From: Bactrocera neohumeralis
Lineage: Eukaryota > Arthropoda > Insecta > Diptera > Tephritidae
NCBI RefSeq assembly: GCF_024586455.1
Contig: NC_065921.1
Location: forward strand, 78,986,163 to 79,050,162
Direction of reading: 5' to 3'
Length of the DNA stretch: 64,000 bases
The first letter of the stretch is position 1; every line of letters starts with the position of its first letter. The position numbers were made by a program, and so were the translations under genes. The notes beneath the pieces were generated by a model that was given only the letters and a program-made list of their open reading frames with translations, was not told the DNA's origin and ran no database searches. Shown here piece after piece: positions 52,088-62,919 of the stretch.

Positions 52088-52550
52088 TCTGAGAGTGCCG
52101 AAAGCCACCAATGAAATTTGTGCAGTTTACGGAGACGATGCTATAACAGTTCGTGTAACAAAACCATGGTTCGCTTGCTTCCGTTCTCACAAAGCCAGTT
52201 GGTCACAAAGCCTGAATTGACGCCTCGAAAGGTTATGCTGAGTGTTTGGTGGTAATGGAAAGGAATCATCTACTATAAGCTGCTCTACTTTGGTCAACCG
52301 ATTGATTCTACATTTTAGTGTCAACAACTGACGAGACTGAAGCAAGCAATCGGAAAAAAACAGCCAGAACTGATCAAGAGCAAGGGCTTCGTTTTGCTTC
52401 ATGAAGTAAAGCTGGCTTCAAGAGAAGCCTGTAAAAATTATTTGTCGCAGTTTTTCGTCGAGAAACCAGAACAGTTTTACACTGAGGGAATAATGTCTCT
52501 AACAGAAAAATGGCAAACAGTGGTCGCCCAAAATGGTATATAATTTAGGT
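52088..52550 (+). mobile_element. Decayed mariner relic (second lineage)
   Basis: Plus-strand frames read AATTTGTGCAGTTTACGGAG (EICAVYGDDAI-type N-terminus), then TKPELTPRKVMLSVWW with WKGIIYYKLL (second catalytic region, SVWWDW with the Asp now a stop/other), QQLTRLKQAIGKKQPEL, and a C-terminus QFFVEKPEQFYTEGIMSLTE followed by KWQTVVAQNG. The middle of the protein and the third catalytic Asp region are deleted. The wording of these motifs fits the cecropia-type mariners by recollection. TIRs were not located. Confidence 0.8.
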
Positions 52551-53065
52551 AGTAAATATTCATAATTTGGATTCGTTGAAGAGAAATGTCAAAAGAGCGG
52601 AAAAATATGGTGTCCTTTGCTGTCTCTATCGGTCTACTTTTGTAGTCCCCTATTGAAAAACACTATATATAATATAAAGTCCACTTGAGTGCTAATGCAG
52701 TACTAACTTTGTTGTATGAGTGCCAGGGGAAAGTTGTAAATATTTTTGGCAACAAGCTTAACTGCTCTTAAATAAACATAAATAATTTTTTGACTCTCAC
52801 TATCTTAAGTACTTAAATACATATATACGAAATTATCTGCAGAAGCACACATAAAGGCGTTTTGCCAGCATCAATCTACAGCTAATCGTTAAGTAGAACC
52901 AAAGATTGTACAAAGGGGAAGACATATGCATCAAAATAGAATGGCTTACACAATTATAATAACACATATAATATACTATATAATAAACGCAGTATTTGCA
53001 TGGCTGAGAAAATGGAAAGTAAGCGATAGATGCTTTGTTATCTACCATATGCGCGAAGTTGATGG

Positions 53066-53103
53066 TATAAAAGCGCTAAAGCAAGCGCCGCCACAACTCA
53101 GTC
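53066..53103 (+). promoter_or_regulatory. CYP6G-like gene core promoter: TATA box and initiator
   Basis: TATAAAAG at 53066-53073 is followed by TCAGTC at 53098-53103, an exact arthropod initiator. With A+1 at 53100, the TATA box starts at -34, slightly upstream of the usual place. The ATG follows 109 nt after +1, giving a short leader. Confidence 0.7.
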
Positions 53104-53208
53104 GGTCAAATACGCCAAATGCTGCGGGCAAATAGTAATTTTTATACGAAATTGTGGAGTAGAAAAAAATTATTGTAAATAGAGAGAAACAAATCGGTGC
53201 GTTTCGAA

Positions 53209-56200
53209 ATGTTTGTATCAAATGTGTTAACCGGCCTTGGCGGCGCGCTAATCGGCAATCTAACCGAGATCCTGGCCACATTGGCCTTCGTCTGCTTCGC
53301 GCTATACATTTGGTTACAATATCAATATACATATTGGCGTCGTCACCGTATACCTTATATTGAACCGTCTATGTTTTTTGGCAATCTCAAAGGTATTATC
53401 AATTCCGACACCGATCCTTGCACTTGGTTTCAGCATTTGTACAATAATGAGAAGGCCAAAAATCTCGCAGCTGTCGGTATCTATATATTTAATAAGCCTT
53501 CACTGCTGATACGCGATCTGGAGTTGATCAAAGCCATTTTGATTAAGGATTTTAATTATTTCTCAAATCGTTATGCGTCGTCGGATCCACATTCCGATTC
53601 GTTGGGTTCGGATAACTTGTTCTTCGCTAAGAACCCGCGTTGGAAGGAGATACGCGTTAAGTTGACGCCAGTTTTTACTAGTGGAAAAATGAAGCAAATG
53701 TTTCCGCTCATAGAGGAGGTTAGTAAAAAATTACAAAAAAAAATTACAAAAAAAATTATAAAAAAAAAATTACAAAAAAAAAATTACAAAAAAGAAATTT
53801 ACAAAAAATAAATAAATAAACGAAAAATTAAAAATAAAATGTTTTGGTAAAAAAAATATGAATTAAAAAAAATTACAAAATATAAAATAAAATAAAAAAA
53901 AAAAAATAATAAAAAATATAAAAAATTAAATTTTATTTAAAAAATTAAATTTTATATAAAAAATGTTCAAAAAATAACATGAAAAGACTATAAAAAGCTG
54001 TTAATACAAAAAAAGCATCAATAAAAAATTGTAAAAATTACTTAAAGTGTGACTAAGTCAGTGTTTGAAGCAGTGTTTGAACTTAAATACGGTTTGAGAA
54101 TATGATGTGGTGTGCAACTTGGATACTCAACAAATCTGAAAGAAAAGTTTGCGACTCATGTGCTTAGTGGTCTGTGAAGTATGTGAGGTTTTCTGTTTAC
54201 GAATTTGAGTTCAAAAAATTCTCATCACTTAAGTTTCCTCGGGTAAAAAACAGCCTTTTTTCACCAATTTTTTTCTCATGTAAAAAATTAAATATTTTAT
54301 TAGAATTTTTTATTGTTACAAACATACACTATTAACAAAATAATTCAGAAATTTTCGGAAAAATATATTTTGGCCGAGATTGCAAAGCTATTTCCGATGA
54401 CTCTTCGGAAAAATATGCGCAGGCGTTGGCAGGATAACTTACAGGATCATTTAAAGTGAAAAAATACGTGTTTTAGTTAAAACCTTAACTTAGAACTTGG
54501 ACGAAGCAAAAAAAAACTGAAAATTTGAAATTTTTACAAAAAAAGAAAATTTCAGCGAAAATTTCGCAACATTTTTTTTTTTCAAATAAATTTTCAGTCG
54601 AAAAAAAATCTACGTCCAAGTCTTTAAGAATTGCATCTCTAAGACCTGTGTAATATTTCATGAAGATCGGTTCGGAAGATAATATAAATAATTCTCAAGA
54701 CACTCGTTTGATGGGAGGATCTTGGCAAACGACTTCAAAAACACCGTTTCGAGAAAAAAGCGTTAAGAGACGGCGCACTTAGCCCAGCTAGCCGCGAGCG
54801 CACAAGTTCTCAAGGCTGTATCTCCGAAACTATTACTCTTGAAAATTTAGAACAATATTCTAGAGGTATTGTAGATTTTAATAAGATAATACAAAAATTC
54901 GATTTTTTGAAACCCGCAAACCCATAAAATTAGCAAGGAAGGCCTCTCATCATAGGCTGGTGATATTAATATTAACAAGTAAGGAAGTAATACCTTCAGG
55001 TACATAAGGCTTGTTAGCTATAAGGGGTCTAGTGTTAGCTTTCACCCGATTTATCCAATCACAGCACAAATATGCACCGTTATTAAAAAAATACGCTCTC
55101 ACAATTTTATTAATATAACTCAGCTATTGGCCGATTGTTGCGTAATAAAGTCACCCGCAAGTTCGAAAATCTTTATATTAAGTGTATGAGCGCTAAAGGA
55201 AGTTCCAAAGCTTTCAAGCACGGTCGAGAGATCGTTGAAAACATCACGTTCTGGACGACCTTCGACCACTTCAAAAGAAAAAATATTAAAAAAGTGAAGA
55301 ATATGGTGCTTAAAAATCGTCAGTCAAGTGTTAGAAAGATAGCAAGAGAGCTCGACAACTCTCGCTAGTCTGTTTGAATGATTTTGATAGATATTTGAGT
55401 ATGAAACGTGTGCTGGCTCGACTCGTCATGATAAAGCTGAAATTTTTCAAAAAGTTCTAATGCCACCATCAATGGAGAGCATTATAACTGCCGCTGAGAC
55501 ATTGGTTTAAGACTTTGCCATGCAAACAAGTCAACAATCATCGGAATGGAAAGTAAAAACGAGTCGAAGCTAAAAAACCACGCCGAAGTCGTTCAAAATT
55601 CAATGTGATACTCGTTGTTTTTTTCGATATTCGTGGTTTGGTGCATCATGAATTTGTTGTGGATGTAGGAACAGTCAATAAGGAATTCCATTTGGCCGTA
55701 CTGAGGCGTTTGCGTGAGAACATTCGTTGAAAACGGCCGGAATTGTAGAAGAATAATTCATGGATTTTACATGGTGATAATGTACCTTAGCATCGAGCCA
55801 CGATTGTGACCGAATTTAAATCCAAAAACGCAATGAAACCATCGTTAAACCACTGTGTTCCACAGACTTGTCTCTTGTTCCCCAAACTGAAAGTACTTGC
55901 TTGGCTTCAAAACTTTAAAGTTAAAAGATTATGAAATGTTTGGTTATACCCGAACTTAGATCTCCTTGACTTGTTTTAATACTTTTTACTTTCATAAACA
56001 ATATTATTAATTACGAAATTTCTTCCAAAAACCATTTTCAAAAGAAAATTTAATAACAAAATTATCTAAACATATTCCCAGGTCGCACGTGAATACGACA
56101 AATATCTCTGCGCATTGAAAATGGATGCGAAAACCAACTCCACAATACTAGAAGTAAAGGAACCGAATGCGCTCTACACAACCGATGTGATATCGATCAC

Positions 56201-57241
56201 GGCCTACGGCATACAAGCAAATAGTCTCAACGATCCGAACGGTATTTTCCGTAAAAGTGGCAAGAAAATCTTCACATTTACTTGGTTGCGTTCCATGGAG
56301 TTCAAAGCGTTCTTTTTCATACCCACATTGGTTAAGCTTTTCGGCTTCAAAGTATTTTCCAAACAGACCACAATCTTTCTGCGCGACACAATCAATCATG
56401 TGATGGAGGAACGCATCAAAAGGGGTAATGTGCGCAACGATTTAATCGATATTTTGATTAAATTCAAACAGGAGGCCGAAGAAGAACTGAAAGAAGGCAA
56501 GAAACCGTTCATTTTGGAGAAAGACGCTTTGGCGGCGCAAGCAGCCATTTTCTTTTCGGCTGGCTTCGAAACGTCATCTTCCACAATGTCATTCGCTATG
56601 TTTGAAATGGCGCAAAATCCGGAGGTGCAACGACGTTTGCGTGAAGAATTACGCGAGGCATACAAGAATAATGATGGCAAAATAACCTACGAGCTGATAA
56701 TGGGTCTGAAGTATATGGATAATGTAGTGAAGGAGGTGTTACGTCATTATCCACCACTACCCTTCCTCGATCGCGTATGCACACCGAAGGCTGATGAAAA
56801 AGGTTATTCGCTGAACGGTTTTGGTTTGGACTTTACAGTACCGCACAATATGCCTGTCTACATACCGAGTCAGGCTTTACACATGGATCCAAAGGTTAGT
56901 TTATGCAACGCACTATGTTAATTTTGGTGTTCATTATTCCTTTTTCATTGCTGTAGTACTTCAAAGATCCCGAAACATTTAATCCTGATCGTTTTCTACC
57001 CGAAAACAAACACGAAAATAATATGAATGCCTATATGCCCTTCGGCATCGGACCTCATAACTGTATTGGTGAGCGCTTCGCGATGATCCAAACGAAGTTG
57101 GGGCTACTCTACTTCTATCGGAATCATTATGTAACGCCCTGTGAAAAGACACCGAGGAAACTGCATTTGAATCCTCGTGCAATCATATTGCAGTCCTCTG
57201 GTGGTATAAATCTGAAAGTCGTGCGTGATCCATTGTTTTAG
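53209..57241 (+). CDS. Cyp6g: Cytochrome P450, CYP6G-like, complete
   Basis: Exons 53209-53718, 56082-56894 and 56957-57241, all phase 0 with GTTAGT donors at both introns and AG acceptors, give 535 aa. I chose ATG 53209 because the in-frame upstream start is only GTG. The N-terminus has a hydrophobic anchor followed by YWRRHRIPYIEP, so the protein is ER-bound. Family motifs are intact: I-helix AGFETSS (330-336), ExxR EVLR (388-391), FNPDRF, and heme-binding FGIGPHNCIG with Cys477. Phrases such as VGIYIFNKPSLLIRDLELIK, LIKDFNYFSNRY and LTPVFTSGKMKQM closely match Drosophila Cyp6g1/Cyp6g2, which oxidise insecticides such as DDT and imidacloprid (Cyp6g1). Intron 1 is 2363 bp and filled with repeats including a mariner. 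Substrate is unknown. AATAAA lies at 57460. Confidence 0.95.
53719..56081 (+). other. CYP6G-like intron 1, repeat-filled
   Basis: Begins with an A-rich (TTACAAAAAAAA)n tract (53725-53960), continues with a repeat-like segment (54480-54970, with TGAAGATCGGTTCGGA and AAGGCTGTATCTCCGAAAC), and then the mariner relic. AACAAGTAAGGAAG (54975) and, inverted, CTTGACTTGTTT (55965-55976) may mark the ends of a larger element enclosing the mariner. Confidence 0.6.
55127..55970 (+). mobile_element. Decayed mariner relic in CYP6G-like intron 1 (third lineage)
   Basis: The plus strand reads, through many stops and shifts, a mariner transposase: FKHGREIVENI, IKKVKNMVLKNRQSSVRKIA plus RELDNSR (HTH region), QTSQQSSEWKVK, SKFNVILVVFFDIRGLVHHE (second Asp region), VNKEFHLAVLRRLREN, NNSWILHGDN and SHRATIVTEFK. 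The C-terminus is cut. Same orientation as the host gene. TIRs are not clear. Confidence 0.8.
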
Positions 57242-57650
57242 AGATTAAGTGGGGTGTATGCAAATGAGGATGCTAATATAGCATTCTATACTATATATAC
57301 ATACTTCAAAGAAGATACATATAGTAGGTGTCATGTCTAACATGGGTAGTGATTAAGCTGTAGGATAAAGTTATTTGAAGTAAGTATTTCAGCTTTACGA
57401 AGACAAAATTTTATTGCTTTACTTGTAGATAATTACTTGTAGATAATCTAAATAATCAAAATAAAAATTATACTATCAAAAATTTCGATTCAAATGTAAC
57501 TGAAATTAAAATTGTTCAACTGATGTTGATGGTTTTTAAAAATATCTTTGACAAATTGCTCAGTTCCAGCCGAGCTTAGGAGCCCTTACTATATTGAATC
57601 CAGAATTGTTTGGAAGAACGGATTTTAGAGGAACACCTGGTTTTGTTGTT
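57242..57650 (+). other. CYP6G-like 3' flank
   Basis: 3' untranslated region with an AATAAA signal at 57460-57465, about 220 nt after the stop. Nothing else is recognised before the jockey-like fragment. Confidence 0.5.
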
Positions 57651-57654
57651 GCAA

Positions 57655-58415
57655 CGGTTATTTAGTCCCCGTTGGGGTGGTAAGGTTCAGATAAGTTGTC
57701 ATCGAGGTCATCCAACCGTAGGCACAGGAAATGTGCTATTTCGACGGGGGCGGACCATAGGGAGAAAGGTGTCAGATGTGTAAGATTAGCAGAGCATGCA
57801 CAGAGGTGGTAAGAGTCATAAGGGGACTCGTTGCAAGCTGTCGTACCAGAACGAAGCTGCGCAAGGGTCACTCGATTCTCGCGGCAACTTGAGCTCGTCG
57901 TCTGCAATGGGCGGTGGTTTGACCCCAATTACAACATTCACTGAGAGGGAGTCGGTGAAGGTGTTTATGGCTCTAATGTGAGTGGTGGTAAGTGCGTGTC
58001 TGAAGTTAGTTGCGTCCGAAGTCTGGTCAGCATATTGTCTTATATCGTCGACGTAGTTGAGGAATATGGAAGATGAGGATGATTTCTACGAAAACATGCC
58101 AGCAGAAACTTCTTGGAGAGGAGTTCCTCAACTGGGAGTATGGAGTACTATGTTCTGAATTGTCTGAAGCTTCCTCGTCTGCGTTTCACTACATCCAAGT
58201 AACCATATTGTTGCGGCGAGTTAAGAACCGGCCGGCCGATTGCCTCGTATGTTGCCAACAACGTTGCTCCTCTTTTCCCCAGCCGGCTAGCGACCTGAGG
58301 GTTTCCTTGCGGCTCTGGACTTTGGCTATAATTGCGGTCGTGTGAGGATTGAAGGAGCACACGCTTTCGAGTGCCACAACTAAAATCTTAGGGTTATTGA
58401 CGGGGATAACAAGGA
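57655..58415 (-). mobile_element. Jockey-like non-LTR retrotransposon 3' fragment, copy 2
   Basis: Minus-strand frames read VNNPKIL, TAIIAKVQSRKETLRSLAG (58330-58270), RQSAGRFLT, VTLAQLRS, then ACNESPYDSYHLCACSANLT and LDDLDDNLSEPYHPNGD up to a stop near 57662. These align in order with the Ecm29-intron copy at 35125-36063, including the 3' UTR start (GTTRCAACAA). Internal deletions and frameshifts make it inactive. The two copies are in opposite orientation 21.6 kb apart. Confidence 0.85.
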
Positions 58416-58737
58416 TCACCTGGTGTAAGGTTTTGGTATTTAGAAAGGTAAGGAGTGTAATAAAACGTTTTTGTGGGGTGCTAAACTTCGAAATATTCCA
58501 ATTATTGAGAAAAACTGAACTTAGCAGATATCTTCTGCAACTTTTTCTTTCAAGCAAGCACTGAATTCTTTGATAAATGGAAAAATATTAGAAGGGTGAA
58601 CGTCTTCTAAATACCATGGATATATTTAGAGCAAGAAGAAGAAGCTTGCAGTAGATAATTTTTAAGCTTACCTTAAAGTATGATCTGGTCTGATTCTCAC
58701 AAATAAATGGTGAACTTTAAGTCTGGCAATAATAACA

Positions 58738-59609
58738 GGTGATCCAAGTAGAGGTTTTGTTTTCAATAGCCTTTTATGACAGATTGCGCATGAGTTGTGT
58801 CAAGCTGTTGTTATGTTTGTTCCGTTATGGTCAACATAATCGGCCTACTGAGCAACATAGCTTCGATCTATGGGCTCAAAGAAAATCTGATGTTTTCAAA
58901 CCAAATTTTGTTCAGCGATAAAGTCCATTTCGGGCTCAATGGGTATGTAAACAACCAAAATTGCCGCACTTGTGACGAAAAGCAACCTGAAGCAACTCAA
59001 GAGCTGCCATTTCATCTAGAAAAAGCAACAGTTTGTGGGCCGGTGAAATCATCGGTACATATTTCTTCAAAAATAATGCCGGTGAGAACGAAACCGTCAA
59101 TCGTGACCGTTTTCGCCACGTGATAACCGCCTATTTAATAACTGAAATTGAAGCTCGTGATCTCGGCGACATTTGGTTTCAACAAGACGGCGCCACTTCC
59201 CACACATCGCATCAATCATTAGATCTATTTAGAGAACACTTTGATGAGCAGATAACTTCACGATTTGGACCGGTCGATTGGCCACCAAGATCGTGTGATA
59301 TCACACCGTTAGATTTTTTCCTGTGGGGATATGTATAGTCGAAAGTCTATGCGGACAATTCTGCTTCGATTCAGGCCTAGGAGCAAAACATCACGCGTGT
59401 CATTCGCCAGTTACCAGTCGAAATGCTCGAACGAGTTATCTAAAATTGGACTCAACGGATGGACCATCCGAGACGTAGCCGCAGCTAACATTTGAAAGAG
59501 ATAATCTTTAAAAATGAAATGCCAAAGAATGTTCTGATAATAAACATTCCCAATTAAATTTGAAGCTTCTGTGTTTTTTTCTTAAAAAAAGTAGGGAACC
59601 TCGAATTGG
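58738..59609 (+). mobile_element. Mariner-type element, decayed (fourth lineage) with partial TIRs
   Basis: Plus-strand transposase pieces: FSDKVHFGLNGYVNNQNCR (first Asp here in FSDKVHF), LHLEKATVCG, then in another frame MWAGEIIGTYFFKN, DIWFQQDGATSHTSH (second catalytic region, QQDGA), and GPVDWPPRSCDITPLDFFLW (third). The tail is SKVYADNSASIQA, LPVEMLERVI and HLKEIIFKN. The left end GGTGATCCAAGTAGAGGTT (58739) and right end in reverse complement GAGCCAATTCGAGGTTCCCT are imperfect matches, so I take them as the TIRs. The QQDGA...WPPRS(C/P)DLTPLD signature belongs to the Tc1/mariner superfamily. Stops and frameshifts inactivate it. Confidence 0.85.
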
Positions 59610-59610
59610 C

Positions 59611-59877
59611 TCATTCTTTATGTATTTAATAAGCCCTCACAGATGGATGGGATTTTAATTATTTCTTCAGATCCACATCCCGATTCGTTGGGTTCGGATA
59701 ATTTGTTCTTCGCTAAGAAGCTATGATGGTAGAATATACGCGGCAAGTTGCCTGTAGTTTTGACTAGTGGCAAAATGAAGCAAATGCTTCCACTCATCTC
59801 CATTTGGATTCTCCTGCCGTCATCTTACTTCGTTTGGTGGTATAGCACTGAAAGTCGTGTGTGATCCATTGTTTTGA
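59611..59877 (+). pseudogene. Truncated CYP6G fragment (exon 1 pieces + C-terminus)
   Basis: Three collinear blocks of the neighbouring CYP6G-like gene are joined. TATTTAATAAGCCCTCACAG matches about 53482-53501. GATTTTAATTATTTCT through CGATTCGTTGGGTTCGGATA and ACTAGTGGCAAAATGAAGCA matches about 53548-53712 with a small internal deletion. GGTGGTATAGCACTGAAAGT to the end GATCCATTGTTTTGA matches 57195-57241. Exons 2 and most of 3, the heme site and both introns are missing. It starts directly at the right TIR of the mariner at 58738-59609. Confidence 0.9.
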
Positions 59878-59975
59878 AGTCGACACGTCGTTATTCTAAT
59901 ATGGTATACAGCAATCAGAAATATTTTCCATTAAAATAACTCTTAAATTGGCATATTACAATAACATTTTATCGA

Positions 59976-59981
59976 TTTATT
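59976..59981 (-). terminator. CYP6T-like polyadenylation signal
   Basis: AATAAA on the minus strand, about 90 nt after the CYP6T-like stop codon. Confidence 0.5.
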
Positions 59982-60070
59982 AAAATAATAGTAAATACGT
60001 GGCAATCTCTCCTGTAAGCCTTTATAAATTTTCTTAGTCTTAAAATGTTAAAAAAAGTATTTGCTATTAT

Positions 60071-61886
60071 TTATTCATCTTGAATAAACGTCAAGTATAG
60101 TCCACCTTTAGCTTCTAGCATAAATCTTTTCGGATCAAATCGAATTTCCTTCGTTGTTTTCTCACACAATTCCACACGATGCCGCTTTAAGATATAGAGT
60201 AAACCGAGCTTGACTTGCAGCATACCAAGCCGACTGCCAATACAACCATGTGGTCCGGCGCCAAATGGTAAATAAGTCATTGGTTTGATGGTGTGCAGTT
60301 TCTCTTGCGAAAATCTTTGTGGATTGTAAAGTTGTGGATTGGGCCAGAACTGGAAAAAATATGAAAAGAATTATTGCGACTGGAAGCCATCGTGCAAACC
60401 GGGTTTCTGGAGCAACATATTTTTTAAAAAGAAGAGAATATTCGGTACTACATACATATGTATTTTCAAATTCTAATATAGGTACGGAAACGGGTACACA
60501 TTCATATAGATATTATAGAAAAAGTTTCTGTCCCACATTTCGGGTTTTGGAGTACCTTTATAGTTGAATTTATACAAATCTTACCTTTGGATCACTATGT
60601 AAGCCCAAAATGGAGATATATGCCGGCACATCTCTGGGTATGCTCAAATACTTCTTTCCCTTGTCATACCACAACGTCTGCTGCTCGCCATTCGGCAAAC
60701 ACTCACGATTAATGAAGGGTGCTGTCGGATAGAGACGCAATCCTTCGGCGACTACCATATGCATGTATGGCATATGCAATAACTGTTTGTAACTTACACC
60801 GCCATTGAATGGATCTCGAGCAGCAGCTATTTCGGCTTTTAATTTTCGCTGAATTGCCGGTTGCTTTGCCAATTCGTATAAGATGAGCGCGATCAATGAA
60901 GAGGACGTCTCAAAGCCCGCCAATAGAAAAATACCCACTTGCGCGGCGATAAAGTCCGGATGACGCAGCCAAGCGCTGTAAGGTTCTGAGTCACACAAAT
61001 GCCGTTGCATGTTCAACAACAAGTCGATAAGATCGCCGCCATCAGGCTTACGTTCGGTCACTTTCAAGTGTTCCTCCACCAAACGCCGTAAGTAGTCGGC
61101 GTATTTGCGTGTGAAAACTTTCGATTTAAGCCTACGCACCCATTTTGGTAGAAAGAATATTGCGAAGAAATCGATAATCTTACGCAGACTGGGTTGGAAG
61201 AGATCTTCACACTGTGTGCGCATCTCGCAGCCATCTTTGCGTAGACCTGCCGCATCGATGCTATACAATAGCGCAGCTGTGACGTCAGTTGTGTAGAGCG
61301 CACACATTTCTTTCACCTCAATGACGGCAGCGCTTCGGACACTGTGTTCGGACGCGTCTTGCTTTATTTTACGTGTGATATACTCTTCTAATTGTTCGGC
61401 GTAGGTAATGAGTTTCGGATACATTACACTTTTGATATGTCCACTAGTGAAAAGTTTCGAAATCTCTCGTCGACTCTTGCGCCATATCGCATATTTGGCT
61501 AATGGTAGCGTTAAAGCGCCCATTGGATCACTATGTAGATCAGCAGCCTCATAGCGGTTGGGAAAACTAGTAAACTGTTTCGTGAGTAACTGCTCGATCA
61601 ATTGCGGTTCGCGTATAAGCAGCGCGGGCGTTTGTAGTATAAAGAAACCAAAAAATGGTGCCGATTGGAAGTTTTGCTCTTCGTAGAGCCCGCGAAAGTA
61701 GTCGCCGAAAGAAGAACGTAACAACAATAGTGATTTTAAATTTCCCAAAAGCGGTGTGGGCTTGAGATATGGTATTTTACGACGATGCCAATAACTGTAA
61801 CGACGTTGCAACCAAAGTTGTATTAAGGTCATTGCGACAAAGATGAGCGCTATTGTGATCAGCAGTTGGTAGCCGTAGACCGACAT
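60071..61886 (-). CDS. Cyp6t: Cytochrome P450, CYP6T-like, complete
   Basis: Exon 1 61886-60585 (434 codons) ends DPK with a GTAAGA donor. Exon 2 60349-60071 starts FWPNPQLYNPQRF after a TTCCAG acceptor. Together they give 526 aa. The ATG at 61886 is the first in frame; the open frame extends nine codons upstream only to a TTG. The protein has an N-terminal ER anchor, YWHRRKIPYLKPTPLLGN, I-helix AGFETSS (323-329), EGLR (381-384), PQRF, and heme FGAGPHGCIG with Cys470, all intact. Blocks such as ILQTPALLIREPQLIEQLL, DPMGALTLPLAKY, LYTTDVTAALLYS and FFLPKWVRRLKSKVFT resemble Drosophila Cyp6t3, reported to act in ecdysteroid synthesis. It is transcribed convergently to the CYP6G-like gene. The Cyp6t assignment is from recollected motifs. 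Substrate is unknown. Confidence 0.93.
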
Positions 61887-62036
61887 GACTTTTGTTGAGC
61901 TCTGAAAAATCAATTAAAGCAGAATGTTAAATATTTGGTGCGATGATGCTAAATGCTCTGTTAGCGATGTTCAAGTAACTAAGATAAGTCTTAAATTTTG
62001 TTTAAAGTCCTGTTGACTGCTGGTCTAGCCCAACTC

Positions 62037-62721
62037 TTAAGGGGTCAGTAAGGTAATCTTTTTTAAATATTTAATTTTTTTTTTTTTATTTTTAGCATTT
62101 ACTGTTCCCTTATACTCTAAGAATTAATGTAGAAACCCACTTTACCATTGGAAGGTTTCGAAAAAGGCCCAAAAAGAATAATCACCTCACCTCAAACTTT
62201 AAACGCTTTTTCTCAAAACACACTTTTTTAAAGGTGGACATAATTCCGGTCGAGCTACTGAACCGATTTGCTTAATTTTATTTTAAATGTTCACAAAACG
62301 CCCGCCTGTCGTCCCTATCAGATTCATAATTTTTTATTATTTCTTGACAATGTTATGACAAAATTTATGTAAAAAAACATGAGGAAAAATTAAAAAAAAA
62401 GTTAATTACTTTTTTATTTATCAAACATTTTTTCATGATTCTGGTAGGGACGATAACCATTTACGTACTTTTTAAGAATAAATTGGGTTTTTGTGTTTCA
62501 GATGATCCAAACATGAGAAATCGTGTCCGCCAGTGAAAAAACGCATCTCATTCACCCAGCCATTTCTCCGACAGATGTCATCAAAAAATTCCGAAAAAAT
62601 TTGTTTATACACTCCACGATATACCTCATGATATGTGAAAAAATTTCTATTGTAGAATAAAAATTTCTATAAAAAAAAAAATGTCAAAAAAACAGACCAG
62701 ATTACCCTACTGACCCCTTAA
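62037..62721. mobile_element. 677-bp MITE with TTAA target duplication
   Basis: TTAA (62037-62040) precedes GGGGTCAGTAAGGTAATCTT. At the other end AGATTACCCTACTGACCCC (62699-62717) is followed by TTAA (62718-62721). The two ends are inverted repeats of about 19-20 bp with one mismatch, and TTAA target duplications are the hallmark of piggyBac-type transposition. No transposase is encoded. The interior holds AT-rich DNA and some GC-mixed blocks. It is probably a non-autonomous piggyBac-like element lying between the CYP6T-like gene (its 5' flank, about 150 bp from the ATG) and the CYP6 pseudogene. Confidence 0.88.
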
Positions 62722-62919
62722 AGCTTAAAAGTCTTGTATATTAAATATTAAGAAACCTCATTTCAAGTCCCACCTAACCTAAATATATCAGATTTATGCA
62801 TATATAAATTCGTTATTTGACGAAATTAGTTGTCTTCTTCACAAAAAATACAACTCAATACCCCACGGTCAGGCTCCGAGTGTTAAAACTACAGTCTTCC
62901 TTGTGTGTTGCACCAAAAA

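Noticed and set aside
53197..53208. Upstream GTG start extending the CYP6G-like protein by four residues
   Set aside because: Nuclear genes of flies start at ATG; the ATG at 53209 directly precedes the hydrophobic anchor.
56596..56784. Minus-strand open frames within CYP6G-like exon 2
   Set aside because: Antisense shadows of the P450 coding sequence.
61887..61913. Nine-codon TTG-started extension of the CYP6T-like protein
   Set aside because: No ATG there; the ATG at 61886 gives a normal CYP6 N-terminus.
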